Positions 36,290-46,065 of a DNA stretch of 64,000 nucleotides are shown here, in pieces. The first letter of the stretch is position 1. Every line of letters begins with the position of its first letter. The DNA is taken from the NCBI GenBank assembly GCA_902768125.1, contig CACXKA010000006.1, positions 186,001 to 250,000 of the forward strand, given 5' to 3'. A program made the translations under genes and the position numbers. The notes below the pieces were generated by a model, which was given only the letters and a program-made list of their open reading frames with translations, was not told where the DNA came from and searched no databases. Source of the stretch: an uncultured Bacteroidales bacterium (GTDB lineage: Bacteria; Bacteroidota; Bacteroidia; Bacteroidales; Bacteroidaceae).

Positions 36290-37422
36290 TTTCGTTTGTT
36301 TTTATATTCTGCAGCCAACTTATAAACTTCCTCGGCAATCACATCTGCCGCATTGTGCAAAGCAAGTATCTTCACATTGCCGCTCAACGACTCCAACTTT
36401 ATATCATCCATCACTGTATTGAGTGCAACACTTATCAACTTGTCCTTCGCATCCTTGTCCTTCACCAAGATAGCAGCACCTCTATTCGAAAGTGCCATCG
36501 CATTCTTCGTCTGATGATCTTCTGCCACATTGGGCGATGGTACCAAGATACAGGGCTTGCCCAACAAGCAAAGCTCCGAAATGGAACTTGCTCCCGCACG
36601 GCTCACCACGATGTCTGCTGCAGCATACGCATTGTCCATACTGCCAATGAAGTCCATCACCTTCAGGTTCTCTATCGGTGCCACCTTGCCCAATTCCTCG
36701 GCAATCTGCTCACTGTAATATTTACCTGTCTGCCAAATAAACTGCACATCGCTGTTACGAATCACATCCAAATGAGCAAGCACACTTTCATTCATCGTTC
36801 TTGCACCCAAGCTACCACCTACAATCAGCACCGTCTTCTTGTTGGGATCCAATCCAAAACTCTTTCGGGCTTCTTCCCTCGAGATATTATTCTCCAACAG
36901 ATTTTGACGCACTGGATTGCCAGTCATGATAATCTTTTTGGCTGGGAAGAAACGCGACATGCCGCTATATGCCACACAAATCACCTTCGCTTTCTTTGCC
37001 AAAGACTTATTAGTCACTCCTGCGTAAGAGTTTTGTTCCTGAATCAGACAAGGGATACCCATTGAGTAAGCGGCATTCAACGTGGGAGCAGAAGCATAGC
37101 CACCTACACCAACAGCCACCTGGGGTTTGAAGTCACGAATAATCTTCTTCACCATTTTCTTGCTCTTCAGGAAATCCATCATGACGCCAATATTCTTGGG
37201 ACTCCACAACGGACGAACAAGTCCTCTGACAGGAAGTCCTTCTATCTTGTAACCTGCAGCTGGAACTCGCTGCATCTCCATACGTCCCAAAGCACCCACA
37301 AACAGGATCTCTGCTTCTGGATGATGTTTCTTAATCGCATTTGCTATCGACACCGCCGGAAAGATGTGTCCACCCGTTCCACCGCCACTGATAATCACTC
37401 TCAAAGGCTTGTTTTGTTCCAT
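36286..37422 (-). CDS. murG: UDP-GlcNAc transferase MurG (lipid II synthesis)
   Basis: A 378-residue GT-B glycosyltransferase with the G-loop SGGGTGGHIFPAVSIA (about 10-25), VGVGGYASAP and the donor-binding VSRAGASSISEL (about 273-284). MurG transfers GlcNAc to lipid I on the inner membrane face to form lipid II. It is preceded by a 131-nt gap with an apparent promoter (37461-37468), so murG-murC-ftsQ-ftsA-ftsZ may be expressed separately from the upstream genes. Confidence 0.96.
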   Translation of the reverse strand: MEQNKPLRVIISGGGTGGHIFPAVSIANAIKKHHPEAEILFVGALGRMEMQRVPAAGYKIEGLPVRGLVRPLWSPKNIGVMMDFLKSKKMVKKIIRDFKPQVAVGVGGYASAPTLNAAYSMGIPCLIQEQNSYAGVTNKSLAKKAKVICVAYSGMSRFFPAKKIIMTGNPVRQNLLENNISREEARKSFGLDPNKKTVLIVGGSLGARTMNESVLAHLDVIRNSDVQFIWQTGKYYSEQIAEELGKVAPIENLKVMDFIGSMDNAYAAADIVVSRAGASSISELCLLGKPCILVPSPNVAEDHQTKNAMALSNRGAAILVKDKDAKDKLISVALNTVMDDIKLESLSGNVKILALHNAADVIAEEVYKLAAEYKNKRN

Positions 37423-37460
37423 TTCCCGTTACTTGCTTTCTGTATAGTATTTTATTGTGG

Positions 37461-37468
37461 CAAAGATA
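37461..37468 (-). promoter_or_regulatory. Internal dcw promoter before murG
   Basis: Minus-strand TATCTTTG in the 131-nt ftsW-murG gap, about 40 nt before murG. No convincing -33 element. Confidence 0.55.
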
Positions 37469-37553
37469 CAAAAATTTGATGGATGGGCAAGCATAAATAC
37501 CCATAATTTATCAAAAAACCCTGCTTTTTTTTCGTCCGAATGTCCTTTTGACT

Positions 37554-38888
37554 TTAAGACATCGCTCCGTCAGTATAATACTCACTGGTTTCGCCATCAG
37601 GAACAGCCTCCACCAGAGGTGCTTTCATCTCTTTTTTCTCAGCATAACGGCTCACACTCAATATCACACCAATATAGAAACTTGTGATGAGAATGGATGT
37701 TCCACCCTTGCTGATCAAAGGCAATGTTTGTCCTGTAACGGGGATCAAACCCACAGCCACACTCATATTCACAAACGCTTGCAAAACCATCATGATGCCA
37801 AATCCCAGCACCAGATAGGCAGGGAAAAAGCTCGTACATCGCTGCGCTATTCGTCCCACACGGATGAGCAACGCCAAATAAAGGAAGGCGACGAAAAACG
37901 CCCCCACAATGCCCATCTCTTCCACGATGATGGCATAGATGAAATCCGACTCTGCATGTTGCAGGAAGTCACGCTGGATGGAGTTACCCGGTCCTAAACC
38001 AATCACGTCCGAATTGGCGATGGCAATAGAGGCATAAGTTGTCTGTGAATTGTCATCGTCCAACAGAATCTCTATCTCGCTTTTGCTCGCCTTCTTCTTG
38101 TCATCATCCGAACCCAGATTGAATTTACGCATCACACGATGTTTCACCGTCACCAGACGCTTTGTCATCGAGGTCTCGTTGAGCACCTTTTCAGGAGTCA
38201 CCATTGCCACCATTCCGACAACAGCCCCCGTGAACACCAACGCCATGATCCCCTTGAACATCAAATCTTGCGGCACATGACCGATAAACATCATCACCAG
38301 CACAACAAAGAACAACATCAATCCTGTTGACATATTGTCCATCATGATGAGCCCACAAACCAACAGCGCAGCACCGCCAACAATAGCGAAAGCCAGATAG
38401 CGGCGCCCCTTGATGGCACCCACCACCTTCCGCTTTCGTCCACGCACCCATTCCTCCTTTTCTGTCTGCGTCTTGGCAAGTACCATCGCTGCAGTCATCA
38501 GGAGGGCTGCTTTTGCAATCTCTGAAGGCTGGAAACGGATACCAAAGAAGTCCACCCAGCGATTGGTGGCATTCACCATACTACCACCACCAAACACCGC
38601 CGTATAGAGCAACAGAATCACAGCAACGGGCAGCAAAACAAATGGGAGAAGCATGAACCACTTGCAAGGGATGCGATGCACCAAAAGAATGATGACAAAG
38701 CCTAACAACAGGAATCCTGCCTGGCTCACCATCGGTGCCCAGTGATGACCTCCTTCGAACGTCAGACGGCTCGAAGCACTATATACTTCCACCAGCGAAA
38801 TCATACACAGGAAGAAGTAGATCATCCACACTCCTTTGTCACCTTTGAAAAGGTTCCCTCCGAACAAGGCGTTCACAAATTTTCCCAT
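37554..38888 (-). CDS. ftsW: Peptidoglycan polymerase FtsW
   Basis: A 444-residue SEDS-family membrane protein with about ten TM helices and the family segments RWVDFFGIRFQPSEIAKAAL (about 100-120), LLEQPDLG-like MDNMSTGLMLF, IVEEMGIVGAFFV and PVTGQTLPLISKGGTSI. FtsW polymerises lipid II at the septum together with FtsI. Compared with the E. coli protein it has a long periplasmic insert (about 215-260, KKKASKSEIEILLDDDNS). It lies between murD (15 nt) and murG. Confidence 0.95.
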   Translation of the reverse strand: MGKFVNALFGGNLFKGDKGVWMIYFFLCMISLVEVYSASSRLTFEGGHHWAPMVSQAGFLLLGFVIILLVHRIPCKWFMLLPFVLLPVAVILLLYTAVFGGGSMVNATNRWVDFFGIRFQPSEIAKAALLMTAAMVLAKTQTEKEEWVRGRKRKVVGAIKGRRYLAFAIVGGAALLVCGLIMMDNMSTGLMLFFVVLVMMFIGHVPQDLMFKGIMALVFTGAVVGMVAMVTPEKVLNETSMTKRLVTVKHRVMRKFNLGSDDDKKKASKSEIEILLDDDNSQTTYASIAIANSDVIGLGPGNSIQRDFLQHAESDFIYAIIVEEMGIVGAFFVAFLYLALLIRVGRIAQRCTSFFPAYLVLGFGIMMVLQAFVNMSVAVGLIPVTGQTLPLISKGGTSILITSFYIGVILSVSRYAEKKEMKAPLVEAVPDGETSEYYTDGAMS

Positions 38889-38903
38889 ATATCATCCATG
38901 CTT

Positions 38904-40235
38904 TTACAGATTCTTCACACACTCCTTGAATTGCTCGCCACGATCTTCCATATTCTTGAACAAATCAAAGCTTGCACAACAAGGGCTCAACAGCACAGTG
39001 CTACCAGGTTTTGCCATCTTATAGCACTCATCCACACAGTCTTTCATGCTCTTCACATCAGCAATCGGAATACCAAATCCATCGAATGCTGCATGTAGTT
39101 TCGAATTGTCAACACCAAGGAAGACAAGTCCGATACACTTCTCCTTCACCAAGTCAAATATCTCCGAATAGTCATTTCCCTTGTCCTTACCGCCCAGGAT
39201 GAGAACGACTGGGGTGCGCATACTATCCAACGCATACCAACAAGCATTGACGTTCGTGGCTTTCGAGTCATTGATGAAATCCACGCCACGCACCCTACCT
39301 GCTTTCTCCAGGCGATGTTCCACGCCCTCAAAGGTCTTCAAACCCTCACGAATCTGTTCCTTGCTCACACCCGCCAAATCAGCTGTGATACCAGCAGCAA
39401 GAGAGTTGTAGAGATTATGTTTGCCACGAAGTGCCAGTTCTTCTTGCTCCATGTTGAATGGTGTAGGACCTTCGATCACATATTCATCCTTATCCACATA
39501 ACCAATCACGCTGTTGCTCTTGAACTCGCTGAAGGGGCAAAGTCTTGCTTTGATGTTATATTTCTTCAGTTCCTCCGTCACGATGGGGTCATCATTCCAG
39601 AAGACGAATGCATCATCAGGGGTCTGATTCTGGATGATGCGCATCTTTGAATCGACATAATTCTGCATCTTGAAGTCGTAACGGTCAAGGTGGTCAGGCG
39701 TGATGTTCATCAACACAGCAATATCTGCCTTGAAGTCATACATATTGTCCAGTTGGAAACTGCTCAACTCAATCACATAGTAATCATGCTGTTCTTCAGC
39801 CACTTGCAAAGCAAGACTACTACCGATATTACCAGCCAATCCCACGTTGTAGCCCGCATTCTTCAGGATGTGGTAGATGAGCGATGTGGTGGTCGTCTTA
39901 CCATTACTACCTGTGATACAAATCATCTTCGCTTGGGTGTATCTGCCCGCAAATTCTATCTCGGAGATGATGGGAATATTCTTCTCCTTGATCTTCAGAA
40001 TCATTGGCGCATTCTCTGGAATGCCAGGACTCTTGATCACCTCATCGGCATTGAGAATCAGCTCCTCCGTATGATGTCCTTCCTCCCAGACAATCTCATG
40101 ACTGTTCAGAAGTTCCTTATACTTGTCTTTGATGGTTGACATATCGCTGACAAACACATCAAAACCTTTTTTCTTTGCCAACACTGCAGCTCCAGCACCG
40201 CTTTCAGCTGCACCCAATACAACAATTCTTTTCAT
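38904..40235 (-). CDS. murD: UDP-MurNAc-L-Ala-D-glutamate ligase
   Basis: A 443-residue Mur ligase with N-terminal VLGAAESGAGAAVLAKKKG, ATP loop ITGSNGKTTTTSLI (about 108-121), NITPDHLDRYD and the C-terminal domain motif FINDSKATN. MurD adds D-Glu to UDP-MurNAc-L-Ala. It overlaps mraY by 4 nt. Confidence 0.96.
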   Translation of the reverse strand: MKRIVVLGAAESGAGAAVLAKKKGFDVFVSDMSTIKDKYKELLNSHEIVWEEGHHTEELILNADEVIKSPGIPENAPMILKIKEKNIPIISEIEFAGRYTQAKMICITGSNGKTTTTSLIYHILKNAGYNVGLAGNIGSSLALQVAEEQHDYYVIELSSFQLDNMYDFKADIAVLMNITPDHLDRYDFKMQNYVDSKMRIIQNQTPDDAFVFWNDDPIVTEELKKYNIKARLCPFSEFKSNSVIGYVDKDEYVIEGPTPFNMEQEELALRGKHNLYNSLAAGITADLAGVSKEQIREGLKTFEGVEHRLEKAGRVRGVDFINDSKATNVNACWYALDSMRTPVVLILGGKDKGNDYSEIFDLVKEKCIGLVFLGVDNSKLHAAFDGFGIPIADVKSMKDCVDECYKMAKPGSTVLLSPCCASFDLFKNMEDRGEQFKECVKNL

Positions 40236-41491
40236 CTGATTTTCAAAGTTATAATTGTAATAGCGGCAAGCAGGATTGTGACAATCCAGAATCTTGTCGT
40301 AATCATCGATTCAAACAACAATCCATGTGGACGCTTGATGAGGTATTTCACGCCGTCCTCCATACGATGACGATAGTGATCATGGAAAGGAGCCCGTTTG
40401 AACACTCTCCATTTCTCACCCCTCGCATTACCCTTCTTGGCGTATGCCACCTGAAGCATCACGGAAACGCTCTCCATCAGGAAAATACCACACATGATGG
40501 GCAGCAGCAGCTCCTTGTGAATGATAATCGCCGTCACAGCAATCACGCCACCAATGGCAAGACTACCCGTATCACCCATGAACACCTTAGCTGGATAGGC
40601 ATTGTACCAAAGGAAACCAACCAAGGCGCCCACAAAGGCACTCAGGAACACCATCACCTCTTCCGTACCCGGTATATACATGACATTCAAATAGCTGGCG
40701 AATTGGATATGACCACTCACATACGCCAAAATACCCAACGTCACACCGATAATGGCAGAGTTGCCAGCACACATTCCGTCCATACCGTCATTCAGATTCG
40801 CACCATTGCTGACTGCAGCAATCACGAAAGTGGTGACCAACACAAACAAAATCCAGCCACACGCACGCTTGGTCTTACCATCCTGAATAAAACTGAACAC
40901 CTCGTAATAGTCAATGTTGTTACTCTTCACAAACGGCACCGTCGTCACCGTGCTCTTTCTGGATTCACTCATGTGGTACACTTCCACCTTATCTCCAATC
41001 TCACGTTCCACATTCTCGCGCACCACCGCGTCAGGACTCAGCCAAAGCGTCAAACCCACACAGATACCGAACATCAATTGCGCCAGCATCTTCCATCGGG
41101 GTGCAAGACCATCCTTGTTGCCCCCCAACTTGATCTTATCGTCCAAGAAGCCAATCACGCCGAAAAAGGCAATGGTGGCAATCAGCAGCACCATATAGAC
41201 ATTGCTCAGCTTACCCAACAGTAAGGCTGGCACCAACACCGCTGCCAAGATGACCACACCACCCATCGAAGGAACGCCCTTCTTCTGCACCCCATAAGGG
41301 TCAATAGAAGCATCGCGCGCCTCTTCTATATGCTTCTTCTTACGCATATACTTGATGAAGTACTCACCTGCCACCATCGAAATAACCAGTGAAAGGATCA
41401 ATGATGTCAAAGCCCTGAAAGACACATAACTGAACATACCTGCACCAGGAATGTCAAGTCCGTCCAAATATTTGAAGAATTCGTATAACAT
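40232..41491 (-). CDS. mraY: Phospho-MurNAc-pentapeptide transferase
   Basis: A 419-residue polytopic membrane enzyme. GVPSMGGVVILAAVLVPALL and FLDDKIK-type loop, NDGMDGMCAGNS (catalytic Asp loop) and FMGDTGSLAIGG are all present, as is the HHHxE-like AFHDHYRHRMEDG loop near the C-terminus (first positions diverged). MraY makes lipid I from UDP-MurNAc-pentapeptide and undecaprenyl phosphate. It is longer than E. coli MraY (360 aa) because of a periplasmic insert around 165-215, usual in Bacteroidota. The 112-nt gap before it is filled by 7-bp repeats. Confidence 0.96.
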   Translation of the reverse strand: MLYEFFKYLDGLDIPGAGMFSYVSFRALTSLILSLVISMVAGEYFIKYMRKKKHIEEARDASIDPYGVQKKGVPSMGGVVILAAVLVPALLLGKLSNVYMVLLIATIAFFGVIGFLDDKIKLGGNKDGLAPRWKMLAQLMFGICVGLTLWLSPDAVVRENVEREIGDKVEVYHMSESRKSTVTTVPFVKSNNIDYYEVFSFIQDGKTKRACGWILFVLVTTFVIAAVSNGANLNDGMDGMCAGNSAIIGVTLGILAYVSGHIQFASYLNVMYIPGTEEVMVFLSAFVGALVGFLWYNAYPAKVFMGDTGSLAIGGVIAVTAIIIHKELLLPIMCGIFLMESVSVMLQVAYAKKGNARGEKWRVFKRAPFHDHYRHRMEDGVKYLIKRPHGLLFESMITTRFWIVTILLAAITIITLKIR

Positions 41492-41540
41492 ATTTTATCT
41501 GTCAAATAAATCTCAACCTTCAGCTCGGCGGAGCCAAACC

Positions 41541-41608
41541 TCAAATCTCAAACCTCAAATCTCAAACCTCAAATCTCAAACCTCAAATCTCAAATCTCAA
41601 ATCTCAAA
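41541..41608 (-). repeat. Nearly ten 7-bp tandem repeats, murE-mraY gap
   Basis: Plus-strand units TCAAATC and TCAAACC alternate with exact 7-bp period; in the mRNA sense they read GATTTGA/GGTTTGA. The murE stop codon (TGA at 41604-41606) is part of the array. Confidence 0.9.
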
Positions 41609-43049
41609 AGCAAGCTCTCACCTCTTCCTTATCATCGAAATGATGCTTCACACCCTTCACGTCTTGATAATCCTCATGTCCCTTGCCAGCAATGAGAATC
41701 ACATCACCACTCTTCGCCATCATGCAAGCAGTCTTGATGGCCTGACGACGATCCACGATGGCAATCACCTTCTTCATCTGCTCCTCATCCAACCCTGCCA
41801 GCATATCATTGATGATATCCTGAGGCTCCTCAAATCGGGGATTATCACTGGTGATGATGACGCGGTCACTCTGCTTCACTGCCTCACGCGCCATCAATGG
41901 ACGCTTGCCCTTGTCACGATTGCCACCAGCACCACAGACGGTGATGACTTCACCCTTTCCTTCCAACACGCCATGAATGGCATTCAGCACATTCTCCAAC
42001 GCATCAGGAGTATGGGCATAATCCACAATCGCCGTGTAGCCAGAAGGAGAGCGGAGCGCCTCAAAACGGCCGTTCACAGGCTTCATCGCACTCAATGCCA
42101 CCAGCACATCCTGTTCATCCTTACCCAACATGATGGCAGCACCATACACCGCCAGCAGGTTGCTCACATTGAACTTGCCGATGAACTGCACGCCCACCTC
42201 TTTCCCGTTGATATTGAGATACATGCCCTCAAAGTGGCATTCAACAATCTTTGCCTTGAAGTCGGCAGGACTTTGTACAGAATAGGTCTTCACTTGCGCC
42301 TTCGTGTTCTGCACCATCACCATACCATTCTTGTCATCAGCATTGGTGATGGCAAAAGCTTCTTTGGGCAGATTGTCAAAGAAAAGTTTCTTAGCCTTGA
42401 TATAGTTCTCAAACGTCTTGTGATAATCAAGGTGGTCACGCGTAATGTTGGTGAACAAGCCACCAGCAAACGTCAAACCACCGATACGATTCTGTACGAT
42501 ACTATGGCTGCTCACCTCCATGAAGGCATATTCACATCCTGCCTCCACCATCCGAGCCAAGAGGGCATTGAGCGTGATAGGGTCAGGCGTTGTATGTTCT
42601 GTCGGAATGGCTTCACCATCCACATAGTTGCACACTGTGGAGAGCAATCCAGCTTTATGTCCCATGTGACGGAACATTTCGTAAAGCACAGTGGCAATGG
42701 TAGTCTTTCCATTGGTTCCCGTCACACCCACCAGTTTCAGCTTCTTGGTTGGGTCACCATAGAAAGTGGTTGCCACCTGTCCGACGCTCTGTTCTGTGTT
42801 TGCCACTCGCACATAAGTCACGTTTGCATCCGCATCCGCTGGAATCGTCTCACACAACACAGCGCAGGCTCCCAGTTCCTGTGCCTTACCAATGTAGTTG
42901 TGTCCGTCAGCTGCTGTGCCTCTAACAGCCATAAAGAGATGACCTGCAGCCACCTGACGGGAATCAATCTGCACACCACAGATTTCTCGCTCCAGATCGC
43001 CCTTGACTTCAAGGACATCGAGCTTACTTACGAGTGTCTTTAATTTCAT
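41604..43049 (-). CDS. murE: UDP-MurNAc-tripeptide synthetase, meso-DAP adding
   Basis: A 481-residue Mur ligase with ATP loop [17 protein letters not shown] (about 110-126), [20 protein letters not shown] and the C-terminal [16 protein letters not shown]. The DNPR signature is the meso-diaminopimelate recognition motif, so the cell wall stem peptide should contain meso-DAP, as in other Gram-negatives. It sits after ftsI, and both gaps flanking it hold 7-bp repeats; its stop codon lies within the downstream array. Confidence 0.96.
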   Translation of the reverse strand: MKLKTLVSKLDVLEVKGDLEREICGVQIDSRQVAAGHLFMAVRGTAADGHNYIGKAQELGACAVLCETIPADADANVTYVRVANTEQSVGQVATTFYGDPTKKLKLVGVTGTNGKTTIATVLYEMFRHMGHKAGLLSTVCNYVDGEAIPTEHTTPDPITLNALLARMVEAGCEYAFMEVSSHSIVQNRIGGLTFAGGLFTNITRDHLDYHKTFENYIKAKKLFFDNLPKEAFAITNADDKNGMVMVQNTKAQVKTYSVQSPADFKAKIVECHFEGMYLNINGKEVGVQFIGKFNVSNLLAVYGAAIMLGKDEQDVLVALSAMKPVNGRFEALRSPSGYTAIVDYAHTPDALENVLNAIHGVLEGKGEVITVCGAGGNRDKGKRPLMAREAVKQSDRVIITSDNPRFEEPQDIINDMLAGLDEEQMKKVIAIVDRRQAIKTACMMAKSGDVILIAGKGHEDYQDVKGVKHHFDDKEEVRACF

Positions 43050-43074
43050 ATCTTAAACCATTTTCTTATCCAAG

Positions 43075-43102
43075 CTCTAAACTCTAAACCCTAAACTCTC
43101 CA
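43075..43102 (-). repeat. Four 7-bp tandem repeats, ftsI-murE gap
   Basis: Plus-strand CTCTAAA, CTCTAAA, CCCTAAA, CTCTCCA directly after the ftsI stop codon. Confidence 0.8.
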
Positions 43103-45307
43103 CTAATTCAACACCAACGTCACCGTCTGTCCCTTCACCACCTTGCTGCCACTCGACAGACTCTGACTCGTCACTTTTCCTCGTCCACTCATCCTCACCT
43201 TCAAACCCCTGCTGCTCAAGGCGCAAACGGCATCCTTCGCACCCATACCTAACACATTGGGAACAATGTTGTCGCTCACTTTGACCGGTTGGAACTCCAC
43301 GCCTGAATGGCCTGACGAAGCCACGCCCCATTCATAGCCCTTTCCGCCTTCTGATTTCAAACCCAGCTCATGCAACACATATTGTGCCGACACCACATTG
43401 CCATTCTTCACGTCGGGTACATACACCGCTGTGGAATCCTTTGCCAAGTTGATGTCAGTCGTCACATTCTTCGAATAGATTCTTTGTGCAATCTTCGAGA
43501 ACACAGGACCGGCCTGACCACCACCACTTGCTACATAGTAAGCATGGCGAATCGCCACGATGCAAGTATATTTCGGGTCTTCCGAAGGATAGTATCCACA
43601 GAAGCTCACCAAGTGTTCATTGTGTCCAGCCTTATAGCCGCCACCTGTTGCCACCTGTGCCGTACCCGTCTTTCCGCTCACATGGAAATAAGGATTTCCT
43701 GCTCGCTTTCCAAGACCATCCTTGTCATTCACCACTCGATAGAGGATGGCACGAATATCATCCAACGCCTGCTGGCGGCAGATGCGTGGTTTGATGACTT
43801 CTACAGGGAACTCTTCCACCATCTCGCCATTCTTTGAGATACCCTTCACGAAGCGTGGGCGCACCATCTTTCCGTTGTTGGCAATTGCATTGTAGAAGCT
43901 CACCGTGCTGATAGGAGGAATCTGTGTTTCATATCCAATGGACATCCAAGCCAACGCTGTTGCCGACCAGTTGTCCGACATTCTGTAACCACCTGTATGG
44001 TCTTTGTGAGGCATACGGATATTCGGATTGGCTGCACCATCGAATGGCAATCCCAGCGGAGTGCCAATACCCACTCGGCGCAGGCCCTCCACAAACTTCT
44101 CGGGCTGGTTGTGATAGTATTTGTCAATGAGTTTGCTCACACCCACGTTACTGGACACCATCAATACGTGCGGCACATCAATGGTTCCGTAGCCACCTCT
44201 ATGCCAGTTGTGGTCTTTCATCATCGCTCCATACATATTGCAGATACCGCCACCCGTCTCCACATAATCCGTTGGCTTGATGTATCCGTCATCGAGCGCC
44301 ACCAGAATGGAAGCCGTCTTGAACGTGGAACCTGGCTCCATCAAGGCTGCCAGCGCATAGTTTCGTGCCTCATAATATTCGCCATCGTCGTAGCGCATCA
44401 GATTCACGATTGCCTTCACATCACCCGTCTTCACTTCCATCAGCACCACCACACCCATCTCGGCATTCAGTTCATGCAGTTTCTCACGAAGCGCACTCTC
44501 ACAGATATCCTGCATGCTCACGTCGATGGTGCTCACCAAGTCATAACCATCCACAGGCTCCTTGTCCACGATAGACAGATATTTCGACAGCACCTTCTTG
44601 TTGTGCACCTTACCCGGCACACCTCTCAGCAACGAGTCGTATGCCAGTTCCAGACCCGAACGGGCAGAGTCCTTGGCACCAAACATTTCTCCTAATGTGC
44701 GTCGAGCCAGAGAGCCGAAAGGCTTGTTGCGGTTGTTGCGCTCCTCTGCCACCATACCGCTCCTGTTCTTGTTCTTCAGGTTGAAGATAGGCAACTTCGC
44801 AATCTCATGATACTGAATGAAGTTCAGCACAGTATGCGGACACACCTCCCAATAGCGTTTGCGCTTCTCCAAACCTTCTGTCAGGTGCGATTTATATTCT
44901 TCAAAAGTGAATTTTGGACAGATTTCCACCAACCCACGACAGATCGTGTCCATATTCACCATCCACATCGAATCCTTCTCTGCCAACTGCTCAGGGTCAT
45001 AGATTTTCTGCTTCGGTCCTGTCCCTATCGAATCATACCACCACTCGATGCCTGAAAGGAAATCCACATAGACCTTATAGTCAGGAAGGCTGCTCGCCAT
45101 CAGCTGGCCGTCAGCACTCAGGATGTTGCCTCTGTTGGGCTTCAGGAGCATCGTGTCACTCACACTCACGGCGCCCACTTTCTTCCACTCCCTGTTCTCC
45201 ACCGTGGCGGTCAGGATGGCCTTCACGATGATGGCGATCATCACCAAAGCTGCAATCACCACAATGCCCGTGATACGAGTGTTGATATATTTCTTGTCAA
45301 ACTTCAT
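43103..45307 (-). CDS. ftsI: Septal transpeptidase FtsI (PBP3) with C-terminal PASTA domain
   Basis: A 734-residue class B penicillin-binding protein: one N-terminal TM helix (about 12-31), a dimerisation domain, and a transpeptidase domain with SxxK in EPGSTFKTASIL, SxN in MVSSNVGVSKL, and KTG in VSGKTGTAQVA. The last 60 residues (IVPNVLGMGAKDAVCALSSR then GLKVRMSG) form a PASTA domain, normal for Bacteroidota FtsI but absent from E. coli. It crosslinks septal peptidoglycan with FtsW. It overlaps the ftsL-like gene by 4 nt. Confidence 0.95.
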   Translation of the reverse strand: MKFDKKYINTRITGIVVIAALVMIAIIVKAILTATVENREWKKVGAVSVSDTMLLKPNRGNILSADGQLMASSLPDYKVYVDFLSGIEWWYDSIGTGPKQKIYDPEQLAEKDSMWMVNMDTICRGLVEICPKFTFEEYKSHLTEGLEKRKRYWEVCPHTVLNFIQYHEIAKLPIFNLKNKNRSGMVAEERNNRNKPFGSLARRTLGEMFGAKDSARSGLELAYDSLLRGVPGKVHNKKVLSKYLSIVDKEPVDGYDLVSTIDVSMQDICESALREKLHELNAEMGVVVLMEVKTGDVKAIVNLMRYDDGEYYEARNYALAALMEPGSTFKTASILVALDDGYIKPTDYVETGGGICNMYGAMMKDHNWHRGGYGTIDVPHVLMVSSNVGVSKLIDKYYHNQPEKFVEGLRRVGIGTPLGLPFDGAANPNIRMPHKDHTGGYRMSDNWSATALAWMSIGYETQIPPISTVSFYNAIANNGKMVRPRFVKGISKNGEMVEEFPVEVIKPRICRQQALDDIRAILYRVVNDKDGLGKRAGNPYFHVSGKTGTAQVATGGGYKAGHNEHLVSFCGYYPSEDPKYTCIVAIRHAYYVASGGGQAGPVFSKIAQRIYSKNVTTDINLAKDSTAVYVPDVKNGNVVSAQYVLHELGLKSEGGKGYEWGVASSGHSGVEFQPVKVSDNIVPNVLGMGAKDAVCALSSRGLKVRMSGRGKVTSQSLSSGSKVVKGQTVTLVLN

Positions 45308-45954
45308 TGTCCTTCTGTTTTCTTAGAGTTTTCATTCGCCTCCTTCTTCTCTCCTTCTTCCTCTTTTTTCTTGTCACTCACTTCTTCTTTCTTCACCTCC
45401 TCGGTTGGTTCTTCGGGTGCCACCAGATCTTGCGAATCCACCAGCACCTCCTCAGGCGCCTCCTCTTCTGCCGCACTACGTCCGTTTTGCTTCCTGATCA
45501 AGAAGGGAGGCGTGATGGAATTGTGCAACAGGCTGTCGGGAGTGCCTCGAAGACTCTTCTCCACATTCGACTGCCTCGTCAGGTTCATCAATTCACTCGA
45601 CTGGGTGAGCACGTTGTACTTCACCTCCTGCAAGCGACCACGCAAACTGTCTATGAGGATTGTGTCCTGCTGACTGTCATAACGGTTGCCCGTGTAGATA
45701 ATCATCAGCAGTACACAGAACATCACAAACATGATTTGCTTCACCATGAATTTGCTCATCAGGAAATCGCCACCGAGGATCGATTTAATCGATATTTCAC
45801 CTAAGTCGTCTTGATTCTCATCGGTGAATTTTCGAATCGCCTCAATTGCTTCCTGTTCCTCTGTTTTCAGTTCATCGTCAGCCCCAAAATCATCTGGAGG
45901 GGTCATCTTCGACTCTTCCAAATCCATTTTCTGTTTTTCTTCTTTTTTCGACAT
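45304..45954 (-). CDS. ftsL: FtsL-like division protein
   Basis: A 216-residue bitopic protein: an acidic cytosolic N-terminus (about 1-70), one TM helix (about 73-95, IMFVMFCVLLMIIYTG) and a helical periplasmic part (DSQQDTILIDSLRGRLQEVK) as in FtsL, then a highly charged Glu/Lys tail. Sequence identity to E. coli FtsL is not obvious; the call rests on topology and on its fixed place between rsmH and ftsI. FtsL pairs with FtsB and activates FtsWI. Confidence 0.82.
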   Translation of the reverse strand: MSKKEEKQKMDLEESKMTPPDDFGADDELKTEEQEAIEAIRKFTDENQDDLGEISIKSILGGDFLMSKFMVKQIMFVMFCVLLMIIYTGNRYDSQQDTILIDSLRGRLQEVKYNVLTQSSELMNLTRQSNVEKSLRGTPDSLLHNSITPPFLIRKQNGRSAAEEEAPEEVLVDSQDLVAPEEPTEEVKKEEVSDKKKEEEGEKKEANENSKKTEGQ

Positions 45955-46065
45955 ACAAATCTGTTGGGCTTCTTCTTAAAAAACTTTTCTTTAAATAAAT
46001 AATGTGTAACTCACTTTATCGCCTTACGTTGGCGTGGATAACCTCTGTGTTTATAAAAATTATTT

